This document shows positions 8,612 through 16,954 of a DNA stretch of 64,000 bases, piece by piece. The first letter of the stretch is position 1. Each line of letters opens with the position of its first letter. The notes beneath the pieces were generated by a model, which saw only the letters and a list, made by a program, of their open reading frames with translations, ran no database searches and was not told the DNA's origin. The position numbers and the translations under genes were made by a program. Source of the stretch: G963668345 sp965206025 (GTDB lineage: Bacteria; Acidobacteriota; Terriglobia; Bryobacterales; UBA6623); NCBI GenBank assembly GCA_965206025.1, contig CBDBIU010000005.1, positions 1,302,001-1,366,000 on the forward strand, in the 5' to 3' direction.

Positions 8612-11600
8612 ACTGACTGCAGAACTCGCTGCCGCTGCGTGGTTTGAGTCTGTAGGGATTCCCGTCATGTCGGCATCCGAACTGACCGAAGAGTGTCAGT
8701 TCGGACCGGGAAGCGTGATTCTGACCACGGTACTGAGCGGTGTTATTCGTCGTCTCAACCCCGATCTGCCGCACGACACCATTGAGGAGGTCGTGCGCAT
8801 CCTGTCGCGTCCGCCGCACCCGACGCTGATCCAGAACAACCGTTGGTTCCACGCGCTGGTCACCGACGGCGTCGAGATCGAGTACCGGGAATCGAAGAGC
8901 GGCGAGACGCGCGGCGACCGCGCGCGGCTGGTCGATTTCGACAACCCGGCCGCGAACGATCTCCTGGTAGTGCGCCAACTCACCGCTACTGGAGTTTCGG
9001 GCAAGGTGATCCGTCCTGACCTGACGGTGTTCCTGAACGGGCTGCCGGTGGCGGTGATCGAGCTGAAAGACCCGACCGACACTCAGGCAGACCTGGGCGC
9101 GGCCATCGACCAGCTCGACCGTTACATGCAGACCACCCCCGACCTGTTCGTGTCGAACCTGGCGCTGGTGGTGTCTGACGGCATGCTGACCCGCGTCGGC
9201 TCGATCACCAGCGGGCGCAGCCGCTTCATGCCCTGGCGCCCGATCGACGATCGTGAGGGTGGAGGCGCGCCGACACTGGAGGCGCTGATCCGGGTCCTGT
9301 TCGATCCGCGGACGTTGGTCGACTACCTGCGGACCTGCGTCACCTTCGAGGAGGACGCGCGTGGCGAGATCACCAAAAAGATCGCGGGCTACCACCAGTT
9401 CCGCGCGGTGCGCAAGGCGCGCGCCAGCGTGCTTGCGCGTCTCAAGCCGCCGTCCGGCACGGGCGACGGTCGCGGGGGCGTGATCTGGCACACCCAGGGC
9501 TCGGGAAAGTCGCTGACGATGCTGATGCTGGCCGGGGGGCTGATCTGCGAGTTGCGCATGACCAACCCAACGATCGTCATGATCACCGACCGCAACGATC
9601 TGGACGATCAGCTCTTCGACACCTTCGCCGCCGGGCGCGCGCTGCTTCGGCAGGACCCGGTTCAGGCCGTGAGCCGTGAGCATCTCAAGGCGCTGCTCGA
9701 CCGCGCGGTGGGCGGTGTGGTGTTCACGACGATTCAGAAGTTCGCCGAGGCGCACGGCGTGGTCTCGGAGCGCTCGAACGTGGTCGTTATGGCCGACGAG
9801 GCCCACCGCAGCCAGTACGGCTTCGTCGAGGGCGGCGCGCGCTGGATGCGTGAGGCGCTGCCGAACGCCACGTTCGTCGGCTTCACCGGCACGCCGCTGG
9901 AGCGCGACGACAGAAACACGATCCACGTCTTCGGCGAATACGCGGACGTCTACGACATTCGCCAGGCCGTCGAGGACGGCGCCACACGGCCGCTCTACTA
10001 CGAATCCCGCATCATCAAACTGAAGGTGGACGAGGAGGGCGCGCGCGTCGCCGAAAAAGAGGTTGAGTACGTCACCAACGCCGACCGCGGCGGGGAAGGG
10101 GCGGAGGACAGTATTCGCGTACCGCTGGAGTCCCTGGTCGGCGCTCAGGAGCGCATCGAACGCCTAGCGGCGTTCATCGTCGAGCACTGGGAGAAGCGCC
10201 GCGCCGCGATGGAAGGCAAGGCGATGGTGCTGACCATGAGCCGCGACATCGCCGCGCGGCTCTACGAGGCGATCCGCACGCTGCGCCCGGACTGGCACGA
10301 CATCGACGACGAACGGGGGGCGATGAAGGTGGTCGTGACCGGCACCAACGAAGATCCCGAGCCGCTCAGGAACCATGTGCACACCAAAGCCGCCCGCAAG
10401 CGTCTGGCGGAGCGCTTCAAGGCCCCCCACGACGACCTACGCCTGGTGATCGTCTGTGACATGTGGCTGACCGGCTTCGACTGCCCGCCGGCGCACACCA
10501 TGTATCTGGATAAGCCGTTGGCCGGGCACAACCTGATGCAGGCCATCGCGCGCGTGAATCGCGTCTACGGCGACAAGCCCGGCGGATTGATCGTGGACCT
10601 GCTGGGCCTGGCCGACCAGTTGGCAGATGCGCTCGCGACCTACACCCAGGCCGGCGGCACGGGCGAAGCCGTCAGGAAGGTGCAAAACGAGGCTGTGCCT
10701 GCCATGCAGGCGGCCTTCGAGAAACTACGCGGCTTCTTCCACGGTTGCGACTACGAGCAGGCGCTCGACGCCAAACCGCAAGCCGTGCTTCTGGTGTATC
10801 TACGCGCGATCGATCACGTCTTTGGGCAGAACGACGGCTGGAAGCGCCTCCGCACGCTGGTCAAGGAACTGTCGGCGGCCTTCGCGCTGGCGGTTCCGCG
10901 CCCGGAGACCGAGGCCATCACGCCCCATCTCGTCTTCTTCCAGCGCGTGGTGGCGATGATTCGAAAACGACTGGCCGACGATACCGGCGGTGGTGCCGGT
11001 CACGCTCGGCAACGCGACATCGACGCCGCCGTGCGCCAGGTGATCGGCGGCGCGATCGATGCCGACGAAGTGATCGACCTGTTCGCCGTCGCGGGGCTGT
11101 CGGAAGCCCGCGTCGACATCCTTAGCGATGCGTTCCTCGGTCGGGTGGCGGCGCTGGAGCAGAAGAACCTGGCCTTGGAGACGCTGCGCAAGCTGCTCAA
11201 CGACCAGATTCGCATCACCGAGCGCACGAACATTATCCAGAGCCGCAAGTTCCGCGAGGCGCTCGAAGACGCGATGCTGCGCTATACGAACAAGGCGATC
11301 ACCACCGCCGAGATGATCTCGCAGCTGATCGACTTGGCGAAGAGCCTGCGAGACGCGCAACGGCACGGCGAAGAACTCGGCCTGAGCGGCGAGGAAACCG
11401 CCTTCTACGACGCTCTGGCGGAGAACGGGTCAGCCAGAGAAGCGATGCAGAGCGATACGCTGCGTCTCATGGCCCGGGAACTGACCGAAATGGTCAAGAA
11501 GATGCCCAAGCTTGACTGGACCCAGCGCGAGTCGGTACGGGCGAGCCTGCGGCGCAATGTTCGGCGGCTGCTGGCAAAGTACGGCTACCCTCCGGATCTG

Positions 11601-11663
11601 GCCGAAGACGCGACGCAGCTCGTCTTGCGACAGGCGGAATTGTCAACGGAGAACTCGGAGTAA
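8604..11663 (+). CDS. hsdR: type I restriction enzyme R subunit (ATP-dependent translocase/nuclease)
   Basis: The 1019-residue motor subunit cleaves unmodified DNA after ATP-driven translocation. The N-terminal PD-(D/E)XK nuclease is visible (RPDLTVFLNG then AVIELKD, about residues 135-155). It is followed by an SF2 helicase core with Walker A HTQGSGKSLTM (about 295), DEAHRSQYG (about 398) and motif III GFTGTPL. A helical C-terminal region would contact the methylase. The start is GTG 8604, preceded by GGAGGA, and it overlaps the abi gene by 8 bp. The reading frame is intact, so the system is probably functional. Confidence 0.95.
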   Translation: MDELTAELAAAAWFESVGIPVMSASELTEECQFGPGSVILTTVLSGVIRRLNPDLPHDTIEEVVRILSRPPHPTLIQNNRWFHALVTDGVEIEYRESKSGETRGDRARLVDFDNPAANDLLVVRQLTATGVSGKVIRPDLTVFLNGLPVAVIELKDPTDTQADLGAAIDQLDRYMQTTPDLFVSNLALVVSDGMLTRVGSITSGRSRFMPWRPIDDREGGGAPTLEALIRVLFDPRTLVDYLRTCVTFEEDARGEITKKIAGYHQFRAVRKARASVLARLKPPSGTGDGRGGVIWHTQGSGKSLTMLMLAGGLICELRMTNPTIVMITDRNDLDDQLFDTFAAGRALLRQDPVQAVSREHLKALLDRAVGGVVFTTIQKFAEAHGVVSERSNVVVMADEAHRSQYGFVEGGARWMREALPNATFVGFTGTPLERDDRNTIHVFGEYADVYDIRQAVEDGATRPLYYESRIIKLKVDEEGARVAEKEVEYVTNADRGGEGAEDSIRVPLESLVGAQERIERLAAFIVEHWEKRRAAMEGKAMVLTMSRDIAARLYEAIRTLRPDWHDIDDERGAMKVVVTGTNEDPEPLRNHVHTKAARKRLAERFKAPHDDLRLVIVCDMWLTGFDCPPAHTMYLDKPLAGHNLMQAIARVNRVYGDKPGGLIVDLLGLADQLADALATYTQAGGTGEAVRKVQNEAVPAMQAAFEKLRGFFHGCDYEQALDAKPQAVLLVYLRAIDHVFGQNDGWKRLRTLVKELSAAFALAVPRPETEAITPHLVFFQRVVAMIRKRLADDTGGGAGHARQRDIDAAVRQVIGGAIDADEVIDLFAVAGLSEARVDILSDAFLGRVAALEQKNLALETLRKLLNDQIRITERTNIIQSRKFREALEDAMLRYTNKAITTAEMISQLIDLAKSLRDAQRHGEELGLSGEETAFYDALAENGSAREAMQSDTLRLMARELTEMVKKMPKLDWTQRESVRASLRRNVRRLLAKYGYPPDLAEDATQLVLRQAELSTENSE

Positions 11664-11996
11664 ATCAGGATGGCTTGGCCTCGCCGCTACTGTTTGGTAG
11701 CGCCATTCGACAAGCAGCGCGCCAGTTGACGCGGGTCGCCGGCCCGAAACTCGTGGAAGCACGCCGCACCGTGATCCTGGGCGAGCGAATCCTTCACCAT
11801 AACGGGACTTATGGATCATCTTTCCGACTGCGGTGTTACCCCTTTCCGGGGGGAAGAATTGACCCTGAGCGACCCCAAAGGCTGCGTGGCCGGAGTGCAA
11901 CATCGGACCCCACGCCGGGGCCAAGAATCGACGATTCTGGGAGGGGGGGCGCTCAGGGCTTTTCGGATGGCCACGGGCGTGGCCACGTGTAGTCAG
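11664..11996. other. gene-free stretch after hsdR
   Basis: No recognisable gene was found. The frame of the following membrane-protein gene is open upstream to 11811, but that extension has no protein-like composition. Confidence 0.4.
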
Positions 11997-12449
11997 ATGG
12001 CTTTCAATATGGGCATTACCATCGAGAAGGTGCTACAGACAGTCTCCGGCGTCAAATTGCCGGGTGGTGTTGTCGGCAAGGTTAGCCTCGTGTTGATCGT
12101 GGTCTCCATCTGTGTTTGCGGCATGGCTGCCTACTCAGAAAATGAATGGATCATTGGCGGCGGTATTGCGGGGACCTTTATTCTAGTTTTTACGATACTG
12201 TGGCGTCTGATCAATTTTGCGGACCGTAATCCGCAAGCAGCTCTACTCGAAGGCGCAGAATTTATTATCCACGAGCGGATTCGTATGGGAACCAAGGCCA
12301 ATCCGTCGATTCCGTTGGAGATCGACGCTCTAACAGAAGAGGGGCATGAAGAACTACCTCCGGGCGAAGAAGCTCTCCTAGATAAGCCCGACGAAGTACC
12401 GGCGCTCCCTGCCGTCGTGCCCACCGATGGAGGAGAGCGTAATGGCTGA
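11997..12449 (+). CDS. small membrane protein, unknown function
   Basis: I do not recognise this 150-residue protein. It has two hydrophobic segments: VSLVLIVVSICVCGMAA at about residues 28-44, and a second around IIGGGIAGTFILVFTILW. An acidic, Pro/Glu-rich cytoplasmic-type tail follows. ATG 11997 is favoured because the upstream extension looks like non-coding sequence; ATG 12009 is also possible. The 3' end overlaps the next gene, so the two are probably made together. A membrane protein paired with a small soluble partner beside a restriction system recalls membrane-effector defence pairs, but this is only context. Confidence 0.6.
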   Translation: MAFNMGITIEKVLQTVSGVKLPGGVVGKVSLVLIVVSICVCGMAAYSENEWIIGGGIAGTFILVFTILWRLINFADRNPQAALLEGAEFIIHERIRMGTKANPSIPLEIDALTEEGHEELPPGEEALLDKPDEVPALPAVVPTDGGERNG

Positions 12450-12714
12450 GTTTTTTCATATCTACATCTCGCCGCACAAGAATGCTACTCAGGAAGACGT
12501 GGAGAAGAAGCTGAACCTTGCGATTGATTGGTATCGATATACCAAAGGCGGGTACGTCGTGTCCACCACTTCAAGTTCAGCTAAGTGGAAAGCTCGGCTG
12601 ATCAATTTCGTGAAGCCAGATGGCATACTGTTCATCTGCAAACTGGACGTGAGCACGCGTCAGGGCTGGATGACCAAGGACTTTTGGGAGTGGCTAAAGA
12701 AGAAACGATTTTAA
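12442..12714 (+). CDS. small protein of unknown function, coupled to the membrane gene
   Basis: This 90-residue protein starts at ATG 12442, preceded by GGAGGAGAG, and overlaps the upstream gene by eight bases. It looks like a compact alpha/beta fold: AEFFHIYISPHKNATQEDVE, then DWYRYTKGGYVVSTTSSSAKW, then ILFICKLDVSTRQGWM, ending in a basic WLKKKRF tail. No catalytic motif is evident. Tight coupling suggests it works with the two-helix membrane protein. Confidence 0.6.
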   Translation: MAEFFHIYISPHKNATQEDVEKKLNLAIDWYRYTKGGYVVSTTSSSAKWKARLINFVKPDGILFICKLDVSTRQGWMTKDFWEWLKKKRF

Positions 12715-13003
12715 GGCCGGCGAACTGGCTATGCATCGCCCGCCGGTGACCAACAAGGCCGTGGAACGGGCCGATCCGGTTGCCGTTGGGCGACTTCCCA
12801 GCTGGACTAGAAATCGAGGGGGCCATGACGCTGCTATTCATCGATACGAACATTCCTTTGCCCTTGCGGCCGCCGTTCCAGGACAGCGAAGGCCGAACTG
12901 GCCGCGCGGGCGAAGGCCGTGCCGAAGAAAGCGCCCGAGCAGGGGATGTCCACATTCTCTGGGGCTGCCGTTAAGCTGAGGGGCCACACAGATCCAAGAT
13001 CCG

Positions 13004-13303
13004 ATGTCCATGGCAACAAGTACTCCGTCCATTACGACGAAGCCGATCGATCAGGAGGGACTCCTGTACCAGCGCCGTGCCTTCTCGGCCCTCCCCTTGC
13101 TGGTCAGACAGGCTGAGGCGGGACAAACCATTCACTACGGGCAACTTGCCCGTGAGCTCGGAATGCCGAATCCTCGAAACCTGAATCACGTTCTAGGTTC
13201 CATCGGTACTTCTTTACGGAACCTTGGCCAGCTCTGGGGGGAAGGGCCGCTAGAGGAAGCCCCAGGCGGGCTTGCGCAGACGCCCGTGGAGACACTCTGT
13301 TAG
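13004..13303 (+). CDS. hypothetical protein, probably truncated
   Basis: The 99-residue product is not assigned. Residues ~17-80 look like a structured N-terminal domain (AEAGQTIHYGQLARELGMPN, then NLNHVLGSIGTSLRNLGQL). The last ~20 residues change to low-complexity Gly/Pro/Glu sequence, suggesting a frameshift or deletion cut the gene short. No good ribosome-binding site is visible. It overlaps the convergent next gene by 4 bp. Confidence 0.4.
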   Translation: MSMATSTPSITTKPIDQEGLLYQRRAFSALPLLVRQAEAGQTIHYGQLARELGMPNPRNLNHVLGSIGTSLRNLGQLWGEGPLEEAPGGLAQTPVETLC

Positions 13304-13599
13304 TTGAGTTGCGACCGCTCCTGCATATCCATCCGCACCCCCAGAACTCGAAGCGCCTCCATCTTCGCTTTCACCTCGGAAGGGCCGATCACCCGGAGCG
13401 TGTCAAATAACTCGCGCAGGCTCTCCGGTCCCAACCCACAAACGTGAAGAGCATCGGCGACCTGAGCGCAGTCGGGGCACAGTGTCTGTCCAGTCCTCCC
13501 GATGTCTTCACCCTCGACGCCGCACAGCGTGATCGACTCGCTGCAGGACTGGCCCACCCAGTCCACGCGCAAGTGGCGATAACGTCCTTGGTTTTTCAT
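13300..13599 (-). CDS. small cysteine-containing hypothetical protein
   Basis: This 99-residue minus-strand frame carries CGVEGED and TLCPDCAQ, with another Cys nearby, which could form a zinc site. The rest is helical with no recognised domain. AAAGG lies shortly before ATG. It is convergent with the gene at 13004-13303. It may be real, but the support is composition and cysteine spacing only. Confidence 0.35.
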   Translation of the reverse strand: MKNQGRYRHLRVDWVGQSCSESITLCGVEGEDIGRTGQTLCPDCAQVADALHVCGLGPESLRELFDTLRVIGPSEVKAKMEALRVLGVRMDMQERSQLN

Positions 13600-13775
13600 G
13601 GCCTTTAGAGATTACCTCAGTTGTGCTTTCCATCCGGGGCGGGGTTGTGGTGGTGCGGCGTCCCTTCCCGGCGCAGCGCCTGGATGGAGATCTCTTGGAC
13701 GGAGGCATCGGAGGGCATTACATTATTGAGTCCATAACCAAACAAAGACGAGCTGATATGCAAAGCCCAGGCGGT

Positions 13776-13888
13776 GCGGATCACCGCGACACGCGGCGAT
13801 CTCCAGCAGCGCTGTTTTGGTCAGAGACGAGTCACGGATCAAGTGGCTTCGAGAAGGAAAAATCATGGCCAGGTGTCGATAAAAACAG
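13776..13888 (+). repeat. orphan res-like repeat without a recombinase gene
   Basis: About 100 bp here match the segment upstream of resolvase copy 2 (around 15195-15300), including CAGAGACGAGTCACGGATCA and ATCATGGCCA followed by a GTGTCGATAA-type end. No resolvase or terminal repeat is attached. It could be an orphan resolution site or the scar of a third transposon copy. Confidence 0.55.
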
Positions 13889-13890
13889 GT

Positions 13891-14217
13891 TTATGCTTCG
13901 ACACTGAGCCTTCCCTGTCGCCGTGAGCGGGGATCTCGAATGACGATCTCCACATCACGCCCAAGTGTCGTCAACAGGCGCAGGAGGCGCTCGATGGAAT
14001 ACTCTCGAAAGCTTCCCCGTAGGAGGCGTGAAACGTCAGGTTGGGACAGTCCTAGCAACTTCGCCGCCTCGACCTGCTTGAGTCCGCGCTGGCGAACGAT
14101 CTTGTCAATGCGGGTGACGAGCTCTGCTTTTAACAGGTGAGCCTCGGCGTCAGGGCGCCCCAGGTCCGCGAACACGTTTCCGCTGCCACGTTCGATCTTT
14201 ATTTTTTTCGTCTTCAT
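13891..14217 (-). CDS. HigA-like XRE antitoxin
   Basis: The 108-residue protein (start MKTKKIKIERGSG) has an XRE helix-turn-helix in its middle: GLKQVEAAKLLGLSQPDVSR, followed by LLRGSFREYSIERLLRLL. It would neutralise the toxin encoded immediately upstream and repress the operon. The gene starts five bases after the toxin gene ends, the toxin-first order typical of HigBA pairs. ATG 14217 is preferred over an in-frame start at 14235 inside the toxin gene. It may help stabilise the island. Confidence 0.85.
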   Translation of the reverse strand: MKTKKIKIERGSGNVFADLGRPDAEAHLLKAELVTRIDKIVRQRGLKQVEAAKLLGLSQPDVSRLLRGSFREYSIERLLRLLTTLGRDVEIVIRDPRSRRQGRLSVEA

Positions 14218-14221
14218 TGAT

Positions 14222-14590
14222 CTACCCTGCACCATAGGTTTCCGTGTAGTGCTGCTCCGCCGCCTTCAGCCTGTGCTTGACCAGATCGATCTCCTGCTTT
14301 GGTGTCGCGGTGCCCCGTCTGGCTTTCTTTTGGAAGGCATGCAGGACATAAACGGCGGCCTTGAACCGAACCGTGTACACCGCCCGGTAGGTATCGCCGT
14401 CGTGACGTGAGACGACCTCTAGGACATGGGCACCCAACCCCTTGAGCGGTTTGGCGTCGCGGTGTTTGAGTCCGGCCTGGGCCTGATATAGAGCAAAGCC
14501 GGCCTGGTCTTGCACGGCGGCTGGAAACTTCTTCAGATCTCCTTTGCTCGAGCCGACCCATTCGACAGGCTTCAGCACCTCTTTGGCCAT
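14222..14590 (-). CDS. RelE/HigB-like toxin (phage Gp49-like family)
   Basis: This 122-residue protein matches the phage-derived Gp49-like/HigB family (PF05973), ribosome-dependent mRNA interferases of the RelE fold. The signature is GAHVLEVVSRHDGDTYRAVY followed by AVYVLHAFQKKARRG and a C-terminal helix with TPKQEIDLVKHRL. It is the first gene of a two-gene operon with the XRE antitoxin. Toxin activity is inferred from family membership. Confidence 0.87.
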   Translation of the reverse strand: MAKEVLKPVEWVGSSKGDLKKFPAAVQDQAGFALYQAQAGLKHRDAKPLKGLGAHVLEVVSRHDGDTYRAVYTVRFKAAVYVLHAFQKKARRGTATPKQEIDLVKHRLKAAEQHYTETYGAG

Positions 14591-14747
14591 GTCTCAATAT
14601 AGCGGTTTAACCATACTTACTGTAAGCGCCATTCTGATGGCCACCTTTTCCTGACGGAACTCGATCGTCTCGCCGGCAGCCGCGAAGAGTTCGCATTCGA
14701 GAGCACGTTAAGTGGGGGTCACTCCTCCATTGGTTAGAAATTGCATG

Positions 14748-15094
14748 TTAAGAAGTGCCGCGGGCGAGGAGGTCGAGCAGGCTGTCACGCTGCAGCACCT
14801 CTTCCCACAGGTATGCCGTGCGGTAGGTCCGACCCGCTGGATCAGGCGGGTTTCCGGCTGCTCCGTCGCAACCCTTGTTGAAGGGGAGAAAACGTGTCGC
14901 CGTCCCCGCCAGGCGGGTGGTCATGAACACCGACTCGGTGTCGCAGCAGGCCGGCGATTTGCCAGATCAGGTTCGCGAAGTAGTTGTGGTCAGGCATTGC
15001 TCAGTTTGGTGCTCCAGCACCATCCGGATTGAAACACCACGTTGTACTTGCCGGGTGAGACCAGATCGGTTTTCGTGATGTCGACCTCTGACAT
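14748..15094 (-). pseudogene. rearranged debris of a second type I restriction system
   Basis: On the minus strand several pieces of type I genes follow each other in different frames. MSEVDITKTDLVSPGKYN near 15094 resembles an HsdR N-terminus. MPDHNYFANLIWQIAGLLR near 15000 resembles an HsdM N-terminus. VFMTTRLAGTATRFLPFNKG and YLWEEVLQRDSLLDLLA (14750-14930) match an internal HsdR segment. Their junctions indicate deletions. The lineage differs from the intact hsd operon at 4889-11663, so the island has lost or exchanged a restriction system. Confidence 0.65.
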
Positions 15095-15156
15095 TTACTG
15101 TTTCTCTTCAGGGTAGCGACCAGATTGCTGTTGAAATACAACATAAGGATCCGTTT

Positions 15157-15207
15157 CTAGCGGACAAGGGCGCGATCTAGCACGTACTGGCCGTACAGGA
15201 TCACGTG
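15157..15207 (-). pseudogene. C-terminal remnant of Tn3-family transposase (element 2)
   Basis: The minus-strand codons give ILYGQYVLDRALVR followed by a stop just inside the terminal repeat, matching the remnant at 3645-3719. All upstream transposase sequence is deleted. Confidence 0.6.
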
Positions 15208-15335
15208 GCGATCTCCAACAGGTCTGTTTTGGTCAGAGACGAGTCACGGATCAACTGGCTTCGCGACGGAAGGATCATGGCCAAGTGTCGATAATAACGA
15301 GCGTCTTGCTCGGCGCTAGTTGACTACACAATGTT
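15208..15335. other. putative res region of transposon copy 2
   Basis: This segment between the transposase remnant and the resolvase is shared with the orphan copy at 13776-13888 and, more distantly, with the region beside resolvase copy 1. By family analogy it should hold the resolvase binding sites. Confidence 0.5.
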
Positions 15336-16010
15336 ATGGATACTATAGTCGTTAACCGTCCGAAACAGGACCCATTTCACCTTTTCTTGGACGCCGCCTT
15401 GAAAACCGTCGCCTACCTCCGCGTCTCCACTCGTTCGCAGGACCTCGCCAACCAGAAGCTGGCCATCCTCGAGTTCAGCCAGAAACGGCGCTTCCCGATC
15501 GACCAGTTCATCGAGTCCCGGATCTCGTCGCGCAAGAGTCCGATCGAGCGCCGCATCGACGAGATGTTGGGGATGCTTCAGCCCGGCGACCGCCTGCTGG
15601 TCAGCGAGTTGTCGCGGCTCGGCCGCAGCCTCTCTCAGGTGATCCAGATCGTGGAGACCCTGGTCCGGCGCAAGATCCGCTTCATCGCCATCAAGGAGGC
15701 GATCGAGTTCGACGGCAAGCAGGACCTGCGGACCAAGGTGATGATCGCGCTGTTCGGATTGTTTGCCGAGGTCGAGCGGGACCTGATCTCAGAACGGACC
15801 AAGGAAGGACTCGCCGCTGCCAAAGCCAAGGGGAAACTGCTCGGCCGGCCCAAGGGGGCCTTGGGAACATCCAGGCTCGACGGCAAGGAGCAAGACATCC
15901 GGGCGCTGTTGGGCAAGGATGTCTCCAAGGCCTCCATCGCCAAGATACTCGACGTCTCCCGCTCCGCCCTCTACCACTTCATCCAGACCCGCAAGATCGC
16001 TCCAGGCTGA
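15336..16010 (+). CDS. tnpR: serine recombinase (Tn3-type resolvase), copy 2
   Basis: This 224-residue frame is nearly identical to the resolvase at 2810-3433. Differences include SRKSPIERR for SRHSPLERR and GMLQPGD for GTLEPGD. It has the catalytic-serine segment YLRVSTRSQD, SELSRLGRS and a C-terminal helix-turn-helix. ATG 15336 adds 17 residues before the TTG at 15387 that aligns with the start of copy 1; either may be used. Two active resolvases acting on inverted res sites could invert the 11-kb segment between them, though Tn3 resolvases normally prefer directly repeated sites. Confidence 0.92.
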   Translation: MDTIVVNRPKQDPFHLFLDAALKTVAYLRVSTRSQDLANQKLAILEFSQKRRFPIDQFIESRISSRKSPIERRIDEMLGMLQPGDRLLVSELSRLGRSLSQVIQIVETLVRRKIRFIAIKEAIEFDGKQDLRTKVMIALFGLFAEVERDLISERTKEGLAAAKAKGKLLGRPKGALGTSRLDGKEQDIRALLGKDVSKASIAKILDVSRSALYHFIQTRKIAPG

Positions 16011-16239
16011 CCCCAAGGCTCGGACCGCCCTTATGTTGTATTTCAACAGTAATCTGGGCGCTACCCTTTCAAGGTCCATCCCGCCACCGTCTCGCGGCTG
16101 CTCGAGCGAAAGCCCTAGACGGCTTCGAACCACGTCACTCGCGCCCACCACTAGGTAGGCGTCCTTCACGAAGTCGATATGATGGAGGAGGTCGGAGACG
16201 AGTGCATTTCGCCAGATAAAGTTACTCTGTGACAGTCCA

Positions 16240-16377
16240 CTAGTGCTCGTCGTCATCCGTCACCCGGAAGCCGATCGGATGTTTTCTCGGCGGTTCGGGC
16301 GGCCCCAGTAACCCTTGGATGTGCTCGAAGAGGATGCCGATTGCCTGGTCGTGCTGCGCGACCTTGCGGGCCAGCTC
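16240..16377 (-). pseudogene. C-terminal fragment of a phage-type ORF6N/Rha-like DNA-binding protein
   Basis: The minus-strand frame ends with ARKVAQHDQAIGILFEHIQ and GLLGPPEPPRKHPIGFR. This helix plus Pro-rich Ile-Gly-Phe tail is common at the C-terminus of ORF6N-type phage regulatory proteins. The DNA-binding N-terminal domain is missing because upstream sequence belongs to an unrelated relaxase fragment. Confidence 0.45.
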
Positions 16378-16425
16378 CTCGCCCAGGAACCGGAGAAGGG
16401 CGGAGCACGGAAATCCCGTGTGGCG

Positions 16426-16620
16426 GTGCCCCAGGAGTGGCTGGAGAAGATCCGCAAGGCGTGGGAGCGGGAGGCGAATGGGGCGCTCGAGCGAGCGGAC
16501 CGGGGGGGGATCGACCACCACAGCCTGGCCAACCAGCGGGACGAGGCGTAGCGATCCGGCGACCTGGAGCGGACGGCCGAGTTGAGCCGGGAGCCTAATG
16601 TCCACCTCGGCCCGCAGATG
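16426..16620 (+). pseudogene. fragment of a MobA/MobL-type relaxase
   Basis: The plus-strand frame encodes VPQEWLEKIRKAWEREANGA, then IDHHSLANQRDEA, an in-frame TAG at 16549-16551, then SGDLERTAELSREPNVHLGP. These blocks match the post-catalytic region of MobA/MobL relaxases. The catalytic histidine and tyrosine motifs are absent and the stop confirms decay. Confidence 0.55.
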
Positions 16621-16653
16621 TTCGCAGAGTTGCCGGGGGAGCAGGACTCGTTG

Positions 16654-16815
16654 GATCCTCGACGAGGTCCTAGTTCAGGCTCGGCCCGGGTGTCTCGAGG
16701 CGGTTGCTGGTTGATCGTCGCCAGATACTGCCGGTCGTCGTTTCGCTACTACGACTCCCCCGGCTACCGCTACATCAGCCTCGGCTTCCGTCTGCTGAGG
16801 ATTGTGCCGCAGCGC
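16654..16815 (+). pseudogene. FGE/C-type-lectin-like C-terminal fragment resembling a DGR variable region
   Basis: About 54 codons encode GPSSGSARVSRGGCW, then ARYCRSSFRYYDSPGYRYIS, then LGFRLL. This matches the C-terminal core of formylglycine-generating-enzyme-like proteins, which are classic targets of diversity-generating retroelements. At nearly every position where family members have Asn codons (AAC/AAT), this copy has TAC, ATC, GTC, GAC, AGC or TTT, as adenine-directed mutagenesis would give. The gene body is missing upstream, where a relaxase fragment is fused, and no reverse transcriptase or template repeat was found in the window. Confidence 0.55.
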
Positions 16816-16954
16816 TGGGCTCTCTTACACTCCTACCCTGTGAACCACGACGTTAGCAACGGCCGGCGGCAAGCCGCGAAAGCGGGCGCGGGAACGCCCG
16901 AGCCGAGCGGAGAACCGCCAGCCTCGGGCTGGGCGATTTTCCCGGGTGCGAGTG

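Larger units (their letters stand above)
15111..16066. mobile_element. Tn3-family deletion derivative, copy 2 (inverted relative to copy 1)
   Basis: The 956-bp element has a 38-bp terminal repeat at each end (15111-15148, and 16029-16066 inverted), both starting GGGTAGCG and containing the GTTGAAATACAAC palindrome. It holds the last transposase codons, the putative res region and a complete resolvase; the transposase body is deleted. Flanking pentamers are CTTCA and TTTCA, one mismatch apart, so a duplication is possible but imperfect. With copy 1 it brackets the 11-kb defence cargo in inverted orientation, like a composite transposon. Confidence 0.8.

Noticed and set aside
8538..9926. 462-codon minus-strand frame opposite hsdR
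   Set aside because: It is an antisense shadow of a high-GC coding region with His/Arg/Gln-rich composition and no domain.
2753..16067. A single large composite transposon with a shared target duplication
   Set aside because: The bases outside 2753 (GATCA) and outside 16066 (TTTCA or TTCAA) do not match, while GATCA matches the flank at 4230, so copy 1 inserted on its own.
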